Shown: positions 23,282 to 33,075, counted from the first letter of the stretch. The stretch is 64,000 nt of DNA from Peptoniphilus sp. BV3C26 (GCF_000478985.1 NZ_AWXB01000069.1:1-64000), one strand, 5' to 3'. Made by a program: numbers and translations. The notes: generated by a model from the letters alone, not told the origin.

Positions 23282-25726
23282 ATGAAAAAGAAAAGAAAAA
23301 GAAGACATTTTCGGATTTCTTCATTTTTTAAAATATTATTTTTACTTATAACTATGGTTGGAGTTTCTGTTTCAGCTATTGCTGCTACAAGTCTTGTTTC
23401 AGTCTTGAAAAAAGCTCCTCCTGTAGAGCCTAAAAAATATAGAGATAAATTATTTGAAACATCAAGAGTTTATGACTCCAATGAAAATTTATTACAAGCT
23501 CTTGTTAAAGATGAGTTTGCTGAATTTGTCTCCATTGAAAAAATTCCGGACAATTTAAAAAATGCAGTTATTTCTGTTGAAGATGAAAGATTTTTCAATC
23601 ACTCCGCAGTTGATTTTAAAAGACTTTTAGGTGCTTTATATTATGATATAAAAAGCGGATCTTTCGATCAAGGTGGTTCAACTATAACTATGCAGCTTGC
23701 AAAAAACTTATATACAAGCGGATCAAAAAACATTGAAAGAAAGCTAAGAGATATTTATTATGCCTACAAAATCGAAGAAGATTTAAATAAAGATCAAATT
23801 CTCGAAGCTTATTTAAATTCTGCAGGTTTTTCTAAAGGAACGGTTGGAGTGCAAGCAGCTTCCAAAACCTTTTTTGGAAAAGACGTTTCTAAGTTAAGCC
23901 TTGCTGAATGTGCTTTAATTGCAGGTATTACAAATTATCCTGAAAAATATACACCTTATAACAGAGTTAAAATTGAATCTTCAGATAATTTACAGGAACT
24001 TCAAATTGAAATGGTCCCTATAGACCCTTCTGTAAATCCCAATGATGAAAATACCTTAAATATTGCTAAACAACTTTTTGATATGGGAAAAATTGATAAT
24101 TTTGACTATCGCCTTGTTGAGTCTAATCAATTAACTCCAATGAAGGCTCAATTTAATCCGGTATCACTTGAAAGGCAACATAAGATTTTAAAAGCCATGC
24201 TTCAACAAGGAAAGATTAGTAAAGAAGATTTTGATGCTGCAATGAATGAAACCATAAATTTAAATTTAGGTGTAAAACAGAAAAAGGGAATTTCTTCATA
24301 CTATGTGGAAAGTGCTCTTGATGAAAGTATAAAAATTTTAGAAAGTTTAGGCTACTCCCAAGAAGAAGCAAATGCAAAAATTTATAAAGGCGGTCTTAAA
24401 ATCCACACTGTTATGGATACAAAAGTTCAAAAATCTCTTGAAGATACAGTTTCAAACCCCTCTCTTTATCCAAGGAGTTGGGTTAATGAATCAGGAGATC
24501 CTCAACCTCAAATTGGATCTGTCATTATAGAAAACGGAAGCAATAAAATTGTAGCTCTTGTTGGTGGTCGTGGAGTCGGTGGAGGAAGAAATGCAAATAG
24601 AGCTTTAATTCCAAGATCTCCTGGATCTTCAATAAAGCCTATAGGACCTTACTTGGCAGCTTTTAACCATGGTGCAACAGCTGGCGATGTTTATTTAGAT
24701 TCAAACTTAAAATACGTTAATCTTCCTTATATAACTTATAAACCCACAAATGTCGGTTCTTATAGGGGTTGGCAAACAATAAGGCAACTTCTTGTAAGGT
24801 CATCAAATGTTGGAACTTATCTTGTTTCAAGGGATATAAACACTGATTTTAACGATAGAAAAAACAAAAATTCTGTTTATTCTCAGCACGTTAATGATGA
24901 TAAAAATTTCTATTCAATTATGGATACTCTTGAAAGTTTAGGAGTAACAACAGTTGATAGAGTTCAAGATATAGGTTATTCCCTCTCCCTTGGAGGAATG
25001 TACAGAGGAATAAGCCCCTTGGAAATGGCAGGTGCTTACACAGTTTTTCCAAACAAGGGTATTTTCAAAAAGCCTTACATGGTTTCAAAAATTTTAACAA
25101 ATTCCGGTGAGGTTATTTATGAACACAAAATGGAAGAAAAGGAAGTTACAAGTCCTCAAAATGCCTATATTTTAACTGATATTTTAAAAGAAGTAGTAAG
25201 AAGAGGAACAGGAACAAATGCAAGAGTGCCAGGGATGACAACTGCAGGTAAAACTGGAACTACAAATCAAAAAAAAGAAGCATGGTTTGTAGGATTTACC
25301 CCATATTATACTTGCTCTGTTATGCTTGCTAACGACAGGCATGAAAGCTTGGGATTCTCCTCTGATAAAGCTGCAACTGTTTTTAGACATATAATGACTC
25401 CAATTCATGAAGGTCTTGAAAATGAAGATTTTGAAAAACCTGATGGAATCTATAGAAAATATGTAAATGGTTATAGTGAAATGTTTGCAGAAAATACAAA
25501 ACCTCGAAATGTTCAAAAATTATCTTGGTATGATGATGAAGATGAAGATAAAGATAAAGATAAAGATTCTTCAAAAAAGAAAAATTCATCTGGAAATAAT
25601 AACAGCGAATCTAAAAGCAGTAAAAAAAGAAAATCTAAAAATAAAGATTTAATATCAGATGAAAATAATTCTTCAAAAAAGAAAAAAAGAAGAAAAGCCG
25701 TAGATAACAATAATGAAAACAGGTAA
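23282..25726 (+). CDS. Class A penicillin-binding protein (bifunctional transglycosylase/transpeptidase)
   Basis: An 814-residue membrane-anchored peptidoglycan synthase. A basic KKKRKRR start and one membrane span (about residues 14-40) are followed by the GT51 glycosyltransferase: EDERFFNHS catalytic Glu, GGSTITMQLAKNLY, ERKLRDIYYAYKIE. The transpeptidase has SPGSSIKP with the acyl Ser, RSSNVGTY as the SxN motif and KTGTTN. From about residue 745 there is a low-complexity tail of Asp/Glu/Lys then Ser/Lys. I chose the ATG at 23,282, five bases after GGAGG, over the TTG at 23,270 that contains the ribosome site. Confidence 0.93.
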   Translation: MKKKRKRRHFRISSFFKILFLLITMVGVSVSAIAATSLVSVLKKAPPVEPKKYRDKLFETSRVYDSNENLLQALVKDEFAEFVSIEKIPDNLKNAVISVEDERFFNHSAVDFKRLLGALYYDIKSGSFDQGGSTITMQLAKNLYTSGSKNIERKLRDIYYAYKIEEDLNKDQILEAYLNSAGFSKGTVGVQAASKTFFGKDVSKLSLAECALIAGITNYPEKYTPYNRVKIESSDNLQELQIEMVPIDPSVNPNDENTLNIAKQLFDMGKIDNFDYRLVESNQLTPMKAQFNPVSLERQHKILKAMLQQGKISKEDFDAAMNETINLNLGVKQKKGISSYYVESALDESIKILESLGYSQEEANAKIYKGGLKIHTVMDTKVQKSLEDTVSNPSLYPRSWVNESGDPQPQIGSVIIENGSNKIVALVGGRGVGGGRNANRALIPRSPGSSIKPIGPYLAAFNHGATAGDVYLDSNLKYVNLPYITYKPTNVGSYRGWQTIRQLLVRSSNVGTYLVSRDINTDFNDRKNKNSVYSQHVNDDKNFYSIMDTLESLGVTTVDRVQDIGYSLSLGGMYRGISPLEMAGAYTVFPNKGIFKKPYMVSKILTNSGEVIYEHKMEEKEVTSPQNAYILTDILKEVVRRGTGTNARVPGMTTAGKTGTTNQKKEAWFVGFTPYYTCSVMLANDRHESLGFSSDKAATVFRHIMTPIHEGLENEDFEKPDGIYRKYVNGYSEMFAENTKPRNVQKLSWYDDEDEDKDKDKDSSKKKNSSGNNNSESKSSKKRKSKNKDLISDENNSSKKKKRRKAVDNNNENR

Positions 25727-25745
25727 ATTTGTTTTTGAAATAAAA

Positions 25746-25778
25746 GAGACCCTACTTTTTAAGTAAGGTCTTTTTTTA
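25746..25778 (+). terminator. Terminator of the PBP gene
   Basis: AGACCCTACTT and AAGTAAGGTCT form an imperfect stem followed by TTTTTTT, just before the convergent transporter gene. Confidence 0.75.
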
Positions 25779-25785
25779 ATACATT

Positions 25786-27123
25786 TTAAAAGGCAACTTT
25801 AAAATATAAAGCTACAAAACATAAAATCGCAGCCATTGGTACATAAATAAATTTTCCAAGGTAGTACCAAGTTTTTGTATATTTAGTTTTACTTCCTGTA
25901 TTTATTTCATTTATTAGTGCATTTTTGTCCATAATCCAGAACCATGAGAAAGCACCGAGAGTTGCTCCCATAGGAATAATATAAATGGAAACAAGGTCCA
26001 TCCAAGGTCCCCAGCCTCCAAGGATTGCTCCCTTAACTCCTCCTATAGGTTCCATGAAAATTCCCGGTATAAAGGCTACTAATCCTATAAATGCCAAAAC
26101 TGTTTTTCTGTTCAGCTTTTTAAAATTATGAAGAATGGATTCGCAAACAACTTCAAACATGTTTTGTAAAGAAGAAATTCCGCCAAATAAAACTGCAAGA
26201 TATAGAGCTAGGGCAAATATTCTTCCCCCCTTCATATTTTGTAAAATTTTAGGAAGAGTTACAAATAATAAACCCGGTCCTCCTTCAGGATTTTCACTGA
26301 AAGAAAAAAGTGCAGGTATCATAACGAGAGCTGCTACAAGAGCCGCTATAGTATCAAAAATTGCAGTTTGTTTTGCTCCTGCAACTATATCTTCATCCTT
26401 ATTTAAATAAGCTCCACAAACAATCATGCCGCTTCCTGTTATTGATAGGGAGAAAAATGCCTGCCCCATAGCACCAACAAGAACCTTTGGATGAAGAACC
26501 ATCTTCCAATCAGGCGTAAACATAAATTTATATCCTTCAAAAGCTTTTGGAAGAAAAGCAACTCTAAAAGCCAAAACTACAAATAAAATGAAAAAAAGTG
26601 GCATCATAATTTTATTTGCTTTTTCTATAGAACTTGCACCCTTTATACAGGTTAAAAGAGTGGCAACAATTACTATAAAGTGAAAGGGTATAACACTGAA
26701 ATTTTTACTTGAAAATGACTTAAACCAAACTTCAGAATCAACTGTCATCAAACTTCCTGTCAAGCTTTGAAAAAGAGATTTTAAAACATAAGAAATAATT
26801 ACCGCATAACCTATTGCAATACAAATAGACCCTAAAAGAGGTAAAATTCCAACAGCTTTTCCAACTTTAGGAAGTTTAATATGGGACCAGGCCTTTTCAT
26901 AAGAACCTAATGTTCCAGTTTCTGAATACCTTCCAACAGCATACTCTGCGGACAAACCGAAATAAGAAAAAATAGCTATAAAAAACAAATATACTAATAA
27001 AAATGCTCCGCCCCCATTTGCTGCAAGTTTATATGGAAAACCCCACACATTTGCCATGCCTACTGCAGAGCCCACAGTTGTAAGTATAAAACCCCATGTT
27101 GATGTAAACTTATTATTTTTCAT
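25786..27123 (-). CDS. Neurotransmitter:sodium symporter (NSS/SNF) family transporter
   Basis: A 445-residue transporter with about 11-12 spans. TM1 carries the family pattern TTVGSAVGMANVWGFPYK, with the unwound Na+/substrate site, then NGGGAFLLVYLF in TM2 and SLSITGSGMIVCGAYL in TM6-7. Bacterial members such as MhsT, LeuT and TnaT import amino acids with Na+. The likely substrate is an amino acid (hydrophobic or aromatic), but the sequence does not settle which. It stands alone and converges with the PBP gene. Confidence 0.88.
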   Translation of the reverse strand: MKNNKFTSTWGFILTTVGSAVGMANVWGFPYKLAANGGGAFLLVYLFFIAIFSYFGLSAEYAVGRYSETGTLGSYEKAWSHIKLPKVGKAVGILPLLGSICIAIGYAVIISYVLKSLFQSLTGSLMTVDSEVWFKSFSSKNFSVIPFHFIVIVATLLTCIKGASSIEKANKIMMPLFFILFVVLAFRVAFLPKAFEGYKFMFTPDWKMVLHPKVLVGAMGQAFFSLSITGSGMIVCGAYLNKDEDIVAGAKQTAIFDTIAALVAALVMIPALFSFSENPEGGPGLLFVTLPKILQNMKGGRIFALALYLAVLFGGISSLQNMFEVVCESILHNFKKLNRKTVLAFIGLVAFIPGIFMEPIGGVKGAILGGWGPWMDLVSIYIIPMGATLGAFSWFWIMDKNALINEINTGSKTKYTKTWYYLGKFIYVPMAAILCFVALYFKVAF

Positions 27124-27232
27124 TTAAATCTCCTTAAAAATTTTCTTTATCGCTTTGCTCCGATAAACTTAACTATAATAATAAGCCCTTGGTTTTTTAT
27201 TGTCAACTCTTAGTTAAATTTTGTTTTATTAT

Positions 27233-28153
27233 TTAAATTTCCTTATAGGAAAAATTAAAAACATCATCTCTTCCATAATGGCCGCACAAGTCAAATTCCA
27301 TGCGTGATTTTACAATATCATTCATGTTTAAACTTTCATAAATTATTTCTTCTTTATCCCAAACAGGTTCTACTAAATAGTGACCGTAAGGATCCACAAT
27401 GGAACTTCCCCCACGACAAAGAAGATCATCTAATTTTTCAATTTCGCCATAAGTTTTTAAATCTTTAGGATAATTTTCCTTTTTAATTATCATGTTGCAA
27501 TTTAAATAAAAAACGTGAGATTCTATAGCTATATGTTTAATTGTGTCTTGCCATTCCAAATTGTCATTAGTATTAGGGGCAATTAAAATAGCCATACCTT
27601 TTTCAGTAAGGGCAACTCTTGCAAGAGGCATATAAGATTCCCAGCAAATTAAACTTCCCATTTTACCATAGGGACTATCTAAAATTGGAAGCAAATATTT
27701 TTGTCCGTCAGCAAAAATTACTCTTTCACTTCCTGTCGGTTTTAATTTTCTGTGTATATATTTTAAATCTCCATTTTTGTCGAAAATAATGTTTGTATTG
27801 TATAAACTTGCATTATTTTCAGTTTTTTCACTTATTCCTATGCTTAAATAAGCCCCAGCTTCCTTTGCTGCCTGTCCTAAAAGGGCTGTTTCCTTTCCTG
27901 GAACTAAAATTGAATTGTCATAATACCTTTTAAAATCTTCTCTTGCAGAATTATCTCTATGTCCAACTGTAAAGCCGAAAGTCATACCGAAGGGATAACC
28001 TGGTATAAAAAGTTCTGGAAAAACAATAATGTCTGATTTTTTTAAAGCAGCTTCTTTTATAAGCTTCAAGACTTTTTCCAAAGTTCTTTCTTTGTCAAAT
28101 ATGTAAGGTGCAGCTTGAACAAGGGCAACCTTTGGATTTTTCATTTCTTTCAT
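27233..28153 (-). CDS. Nitrilase-type carbon-nitrogen hydrolase
   Basis: A 306-residue enzyme with the nitrilase triad: Glu in VVFPELFIPGYP (about residue 47), Lys in HRKLKPTGSER (about 135), and Cys in LICWESYMPLAR (about 170). The CWE form and the RKLKPTxxER segment are typical of true nitrilases (branch 1) that hydrolyse organic nitriles to acids and ammonia, rather than amidases. Substrate unknown. The gene is single, with AAGGAG before the start. Confidence 0.85.
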   Translation of the reverse strand: MKEMKNPKVALVQAAPYIFDKERTLEKVLKLIKEAALKKSDIIVFPELFIPGYPFGMTFGFTVGHRDNSAREDFKRYYDNSILVPGKETALLGQAAKEAGAYLSIGISEKTENNASLYNTNIIFDKNGDLKYIHRKLKPTGSERVIFADGQKYLLPILDSPYGKMGSLICWESYMPLARVALTEKGMAILIAPNTNDNLEWQDTIKHIAIESHVFYLNCNMIIKKENYPKDLKTYGEIEKLDDLLCRGGSSIVDPYGHYLVEPVWDKEEIIYESLNMNDIVKSRMEFDLCGHYGRDDVFNFSYKEI

Positions 28154-28206
28154 TTTTTGCTCCTTTTAAAATTATAATAATTTTTGTTGATTTTAAATCC
28201 TATAAA

Positions 28207-28548
28207 TTATTTTGCTTCATAAAGACTATTTTTTGAATTTTTTAAATATTCCATAATAGCAAATCCTATAAATAAAAAAATTATAGGAATGGCTATATAG
28301 TCGCTTTCCTTTAAAGATACAATACTTACAAGAATGTTATATCCTAAGGGTAAAAATAAAACATACAAAATATAAAAAATGTTATTGCCTAACAATTTAG
28401 GAAGAATAAATAAAAGTGGAATTGCTAAAGGACTTAATATAAAAATATTTAAAATCGATATAAATGTATAAAAATTATCCATAAGTGTTGCAGGAAGGCA
28501 GGCTATTAAAACTATTAATAAAATCAAAAAAATCTTAAATTTTTTCAT
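28207..28548 (-). CDS. Hypothetical membrane protein
   Basis: A 113-residue protein with about four hydrophobic segments and hardly any soluble part. No family recognised. It lies just upstream of the nitrilase on the same strand, with 53 bases between them, so it may be cotranscribed with it. Confidence 0.5.
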   Translation of the reverse strand: MKKFKIFLILLIVLIACLPATLMDNFYTFISILNIFILSPLAIPLLFILPKLLGNNIFYILYVLFLPLGYNILVSIVSLKESDYIAIPIIFLFIGFAIMEYLKNSKNSLYEAK

Positions 28549-28649
28549 TTTATAACTCCATAAAAATAAAAAATTAAACTTTCACTTGCCTTTATTGTAA
28601 CAGAAAAAACATTAAATTTTTATAGTCCTTGTATTTTAAAGAAAATTTA

Positions 28650-28697
28650 TAATAAAAAACACTCTCAAATTATATTTAAATTTAAGAGTGTTTTTTG
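28650..28697 (-). terminator. Terminator of the aspS-rseC operon
   Basis: On the minus strand, AACACTCTTAAATTTAA pairs with TTATAATTTGAGAGTGTT-like arms (core ACACTCTTAAATT/AATTTGAGAGTGT), followed by TTTTTTA. It follows the stop at 28,698. Confidence 0.75.
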
Positions 28698-29876
28698 TTA
28701 TTTTACAAAGTTTTTAAATTGTTTTAAATAATTTAGGCCCTTATTTTTATATGTTGCGCTATTTTTTGAATTTAGTTTTATATAGGCTATATTAAAATTA
28801 TTTAAGTTTGTTGCAGCAAAGGGACTTCCATCGCTGGCAAAATAATATAAATTTGTAAGTTGAGATGGAATTTTTTCTTGTATTAGTGAAACTCTTCCTC
28901 TTTCATCAAGTAGATATCTTACAACTATATTTTTACCGTCTTTTGCAAATGTCTTATCTAAAATGTCATAATTATTTAAATAATCTACATTTTGACTTAA
29001 GGTGTCTATTCCAAAAATCATAGTATCGTATATTCTTTTAAGTCTTTTGTTTTCATCTTCACTAAATTTTGCATTTTCCAAAACTGTTTTTGAATTATTT
29101 TTTTCCGCCTCAAGTTTTGAAAGTTCCAAATTCAAATAACTTGCATTTTTTTGAGTTGGCATCAAAAGTGTATCGTACATTGATATAAGACTTTTTTTTA
29201 GTGCCAATATATTTGTATTAGATTTTTTAAAGTCTTCAGAATTATATTTTAAATTACCTTTCTTTTTATTAGAAATAATCCCCTTATAGAGATAATTTTT
29301 AATTAAATAGTTGGAATTTTTAAAATAATTAAAAACTCCTTCTCTCTTTTTCAGCATGTTGTTTTGAACTGTAATTTTTTCATTCATTCCGTTTATAGCT
29401 TCAAAATTAAATTTAATTGCATTATAAACAAGATTTGTTTTTGCGATTTCTATAGATCCTACACTTGAATTGTCATAATAGGTGGAATTTAAACTTTTTA
29501 ATTTAAAGCCCCTATCAGCTAAGCTTTTTATTCTGTCGATGTCAAAGTTTGCACCTATAAAGTTTATTGCAGAAGTTTTTAAATCTTTTATGCCTGCTTC
29601 TCCATCGATTGCAATATTTATAGCATCAAGTTCTTTTGATTTTTCACCTATTTTTAATTTCTTTTCTTCAAGTTCTTTAAGTTCTTCTTCAAATTTTTCG
29701 TATTCACTTGTTCTTGTTTTAAGCTCATTTTTTAATTTTTCATTTTGAGTTTTTTCAAAAGCTATTTTTTCACTGTATTCACTGTAACTTTTATAGGAAA
29801 AAAATCCCAATAGCATTGAAATTATTATAAAGACAGAGCTTATTATTAAAGGCATTCTATTTTTCATCTTCAACAC
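28698..29876 (-). CDS. Uncharacterised membrane-anchored coiled-coil protein (392 aa)
   Basis: One N-terminal membrane span (about residues 9-28) is followed by a strong coiled coil (about 30-75, Glu/Lys-rich) and a long mixed domain outside the membrane. A second coiled region is near residues 250-290. No catalytic motif or known family is visible. It overlaps the next upstream gene (29,857) by 20 bases and ends at a terminator, so it is the last gene of the aspS-rseC group. With its neighbour it may form a heteromeric envelope complex; this is inference from similar layout only. Confidence 0.6.
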   Translation of the reverse strand: MLKMKNRMPLIISSVFIIISMLLGFFSYKSYSEYSEKIAFEKTQNEKLKNELKTRTSEYEKFEEELKELEEKKLKIGEKSKELDAINIAIDGEAGIKDLKTSAINFIGANFDIDRIKSLADRGFKLKSLNSTYYDNSSVGSIEIAKTNLVYNAIKFNFEAINGMNEKITVQNNMLKKREGVFNYFKNSNYLIKNYLYKGIISNKKKGNLKYNSEDFKKSNTNILALKKSLISMYDTLLMPTQKNASYLNLELSKLEAEKNNSKTVLENAKFSEDENKRLKRIYDTMIFGIDTLSQNVDYLNNYDILDKTFAKDGKNIVVRYLLDERGRVSLIQEKIPSQLTNLYYFASDGSPFAATNLNNFNIAYIKLNSKNSATYKNKGLNYLKQFKNFVK

Positions 29877-30678
29877 CTGCCTTTAGGGTTTCAATGACTC
29901 CCTTTCTCATAAAGAAATCATCAAATTGTACTTTTAATTCATAGGCAAATTGATTCAAATTTTTTGAAGATAAATTTCCAGTTTTAATTCCCATGTCTTC
30001 CATAGCTTTAAATATGGTTTTTAAAGCTATAGCACGCTCGTAGAGAGCGTTATAATTGTTATTGATATCAGAGGTCAACACAACATCATTAAAGTCTCTT
30101 GAAACGATTATGGCTGCGAAATACATAAGTTTTAATGTCTTTGTATCTCCATTTAATTTTACTAAATAACCAAGAGTCCCCTCATTTATATTTTGGTTCA
30201 TAAATTTATTTATGTCTGAAACTTCATAAAGGTCTTTAGTTATCTGTTCGGTTTCAATATTGGACATATTTAGGAAATTTCCGATTATAAGGTCTAAATT
30301 TTCATCTTTAAAATAGTTGCCGATGTAAAAATCTTTGTATTTTATGATTATATTTTTAATATTTTCAGTAACTTTTGAATTTTTGTTTTCAAGGTTTTTA
30401 ACTTCCTCATTTACCAATTCTTTTTCGCCCTTATCAAATTCATAACCATATTTAATTTTAAATTCATTTTTTAAATTTTCCAAATCTTCTCTTGAAATAA
30501 GGGCTTCTCCCTGAAGATGATCTCGATCAAAAGTTTTCTCTTCAACTTTTTTTGCAAGGTCCTTATTTTCATTTTTTATATTTTCAATGTTTTTGTTGAG
30601 GTTTGTAGAAAAATAAAAAAGTCCTGCACTGAAAATTAAAAGAAGACTTGCGAAAATTAAAAGTGCTTTATTTTTCAT
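29857..30678 (-). CDS. Uncharacterised membrane-anchored coiled-coil protein (273 aa)
   Basis: One N-terminal span (about residues 5-24), then a coiled coil (about 28-70) and a mostly helical outer domain with many Asn and Lys. The layout mirrors the larger neighbour at 28,698-29,876 and the two genes overlap, which suggests they work together. It starts one base after the rseC-like stop. No family recognised. Confidence 0.6.
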   Translation of the reverse strand: MKNKALLIFASLLLIFSAGLFYFSTNLNKNIENIKNENKDLAKKVEEKTFDRDHLQGEALISREDLENLKNEFKIKYGYEFDKGEKELVNEEVKNLENKNSKVTENIKNIIIKYKDFYIGNYFKDENLDLIIGNFLNMSNIETEQITKDLYEVSDINKFMNQNINEGTLGYLVKLNGDTKTLKLMYFAAIIVSRDFNDVVLTSDINNNYNALYERAIALKTIFKAMEDMGIKTGNLSSKNLNQFAYELKVQFDDFFMRKGVIETLKAGVEDEK

Positions 30679-30679
30679 A

Positions 30680-31093
30680 TTAAATCTTTTTTACTATCAA
30701 ATTTTTTTCCATATTTTTAAACTTACTATCTATTTTTTTAATTATAAGATATGAAATAATCATCATTACAAATCCTAAGCCAACACTTAGCATTTGGCTA
30801 AATCCTAAACTTAAAGAAATTATAACTCCTGTAATTAAAAATATAAGTGGCATACCATATACAAGGCTTATAAATTTTAAAACGGTTTTTGCATCCATTA
30901 AAAGTTCTACCCTGTCTCCTGGTTTTAAATTTTGTGTATTTAAGACCTCTATATATTCAGGCTTTGATTCTGCACAAGCGGCGCCGCAAGACTCACAGGA
31001 GCCTCCGCAAGCGCTCATTCTTGATACTAAAAGTGTTGCCTTATTAGGGTCAGACTTTAAAACAAGTCCATATTGTTTTGCAGCTTCTACCAT
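30680..31093 (-). CDS. RseC/MucC-family membrane redox protein
   Basis: A 137-residue protein with the SoxR-reducing-system/RseC pattern: a Cys cluster ACGGSCESCGAACAES (about residues 28-43), a small beta domain (GDRVELLMD), and two membrane spans (about 72-92 and 96-115). Family members work with Rnf-type electron transport to reduce iron-sulphur targets. No rnf genes are in this window. It follows aspS by four bases and precedes the two coiled-coil proteins. Confidence 0.82.
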   Translation of the reverse strand: MVEAAKQYGLVLKSDPNKATLLVSRMSACGGSCESCGAACAESKPEYIEVLNTQNLKPGDRVELLMDAKTVLKFISLVYGMPLIFLITGVIISLSLGFSQMLSVGLGFVMMIISYLIIKKIDSKFKNMEKNLIVKKI

Positions 31094-31097
31094 AAAA

Positions 31098-32870
31098 TCA
31101 CTCCTCTATAGTTTTTATATGCACCTCGCTAAGTTGTTCTTGAGAAAGTTCTGTTGGAGCTCCTGTTAATAGACATGAAGCAGATTGTGTTTTAGGAAAA
31201 GCTATTACGTCTCTAATATTACTTGAGCCTGTGAAAAGCATCATAAGTCTGTCAAGACCGTAAGCTATTCCTCCATGTGGTGGTGCTCCGTATTTAAAGG
31301 CTTCAAGTAAAAATCCGAATTTATTTTGTGCGTCTTCCTCTGTAAAGCCTAAAGCTTTAAACATTTTTTTCTGAAGTTCTCTGTCATTTATTCTTATAGA
31401 GCCTCCGCCCATTTCATCACCATCTATAACAATGTCATAAGCCTTTGCACGAACTCTTGAAGGATCACTTTCAAGGTACTTTATATCTTCTTCCATTGGA
31501 GCTGTAAAGGGATGGTGTTTTGCAACAAATCTTTTTTCTTCTTGACTATATTCAAATTGTGGAAATTCTGTAATCCAAAGAAGCTTATGATCATTTTCAT
31601 TTATTAAGTCCATATCTCTTGCGATTTGATTACGAAGATTTCCAAGACTGTCATAAACTAGGTCATTGCTTCCTGCAACAATTAAAAGTAAATCTCCCTT
31701 TTGACCATTGAGTTTTTCAACAATTTTTTCCATAATACCGTCTTTTAAAAATTTACTTATTGAAGAGCTTATTTCATCTTCAACTTTTATATTTACAAGA
31801 CCCTTTGCTCCAAAGGTTTTAACGAATTCTTCAAGTTTGTCTATTTTTTTTCTTGAATAGAAACTTAATCCGTTCTTTATATTTATACCCCTTACAGAGC
31901 CTTTTGATTCAACTGCAGATTCAAAAACTCCAAATCCTGAGTCTTTTACAATTTCACTTAAATCGTTAAGTTCCATTCCAAAACGTAAATCAGGCTTATC
32001 CAAACCGAATCTATCCATGGCTTCTTGGTATTTCATTCTTTGAAGGGGAAGTTTTACATCAATATTAAGCATTTCTTTAAAAGCTTTTTGTATAAATCTT
32101 TCTTGAACTTCAAGGACATCGTCAACATCTACAAAACTCATTTCCAAGTCTATTTGTGTAAATTCAGGTTGCCTGTTGGCTCTTAAATCTTCATCTCTAA
32201 AACATTTTGTAATTTGAATGTATCTGTCTAAACCAGAAACCATTAAAAGTTGTTTTAAAAGTTGCGGTGATTGAGGAAGGGCATAAAATTTTCCTGGGTT
32301 TACCCTACTTGGTACAAGATAATCTCTTGCTCCTTCCGGTGTAGGTTTAGTAAGCATAGGTGTTTCAACTTCAATAAATCCTTCATCATGGAAAAAGTCA
32401 CGCACAACTTTATAAAATTTTGATCTTTGTTGTAGATTGTAGATCATCTTAGGTTTTCTTAAATCTAAAGACCTATATTTAAGACGCATATTTTCTTGAA
32501 CATTGTCATCATCTTTTACATATATAGGTGGAACTTCCGATTCTGCAAATATTTTTAAATCATCAGCAAGAATTTCGATTTTTCCTGTTGGAATTTGATT
32601 GTTTACAGATGATCTAAGACGAACTTTTCCACTAACTCCAATTACAAACTCACTTCTTAATTTTGTTGATTTATTAAATAGTTCCATGTCCGGTTTGTCA
32701 TTAAAAACAATTTGGACAATTCCACTTCTATCTCTTAAATCAACAAAGTTAAGAGAGCCTAAATTTCTCTCTTTTTGTACCCAACCGCAAACAACAACTT
32801 GTCTGTCAATATCTTTTTCTCTTAAATCTCCACAGTAATCTGTTCTTTTAAATTTTTTTTGATTTTCCAT
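31098..32870 (-). CDS. aspS: Aspartyl-tRNA synthetase
   Basis: This 590-residue bacterial-type AspRS charges tRNA-Asp. It has an N-terminal OB fold (VVVCGWVQKERNLGSLNFVDL), motif 2 QITKCFRDEDLRANRQPEF, the inserted GAD domain (about 290-420) and motif 3 GIAYGLDRLMMLFTG. The true start is ATG 32,870, preceded by GGAGGA. The open frame upstream to 32,930 is the T-box leader read through and should be ignored. Expression is controlled by that T-box. Confidence 0.95.
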   Translation of the reverse strand: MENQKKFKRTDYCGDLREKDIDRQVVVCGWVQKERNLGSLNFVDLRDRSGIVQIVFNDKPDMELFNKSTKLRSEFVIGVSGKVRLRSSVNNQIPTGKIEILADDLKIFAESEVPPIYVKDDDNVQENMRLKYRSLDLRKPKMIYNLQQRSKFYKVVRDFFHDEGFIEVETPMLTKPTPEGARDYLVPSRVNPGKFYALPQSPQLLKQLLMVSGLDRYIQITKCFRDEDLRANRQPEFTQIDLEMSFVDVDDVLEVQERFIQKAFKEMLNIDVKLPLQRMKYQEAMDRFGLDKPDLRFGMELNDLSEIVKDSGFGVFESAVESKGSVRGINIKNGLSFYSRKKIDKLEEFVKTFGAKGLVNIKVEDEISSSISKFLKDGIMEKIVEKLNGQKGDLLLIVAGSNDLVYDSLGNLRNQIARDMDLINENDHKLLWITEFPQFEYSQEEKRFVAKHHPFTAPMEEDIKYLESDPSRVRAKAYDIVIDGDEMGGGSIRINDRELQKKMFKALGFTEEDAQNKFGFLLEAFKYGAPPHGGIAYGLDRLMMLFTGSSNIRDVIAFPKTQSASCLLTGAPTELSQEQLSEVHIKTIEE

Positions 32871-32883
32871 TTTTCCTCCATAA

Positions 32884-33075
32884 TAAAAAAATCCCGTCCA
32901 CAAAGGGACGAGAATTACTCGCGGTACCACCCTAATTAGGTATCCTCACTTAATGTTTTAACGTTACTTACGTTTATTCTTAAAAAAGTTGTCTCTTACA
33001 AAATTTCTCAGGTTGACTTGCACCAAACGTCAACTCTCTTATTTCTGAAATTTTCTTCTGACTTTCGAATAATAA
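32884..33075 (-). promoter_or_regulatory. T-box leader controlling aspS
   Basis: The minus strand holds AGGGTGGTACCGCGAG (32,933-32,918), the near-invariant T-box that pairs with the uncharged tRNA end. A terminator hairpin TCCCTTTGTGGAC with flanking TTTTTTT follows at about 32,884-32,910. About 140 bases of leader lie upstream with stem I-like repeats (GTTGAC...GTCAAC, about 33,014-33,034). GAC, the Asp codon, occurs in that region and is a plausible specifier, but I could not fold the RNA to prove it. Uncharged tRNA-Asp should prevent termination. Confidence 0.9.

Noticed and set aside
25184-25710. Minus-strand and alternative-frame ORFs over the PBP C-terminus
   Set aside because: Products of the low-complexity repeat region; no start signals and the composition is a reflection of the real gene.
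32871-32930. N-terminal extension of AspRS
   Set aside because: It is translated T-box terminator and antiterminator sequence; a good ribosome site and the conserved start are at 32,870.
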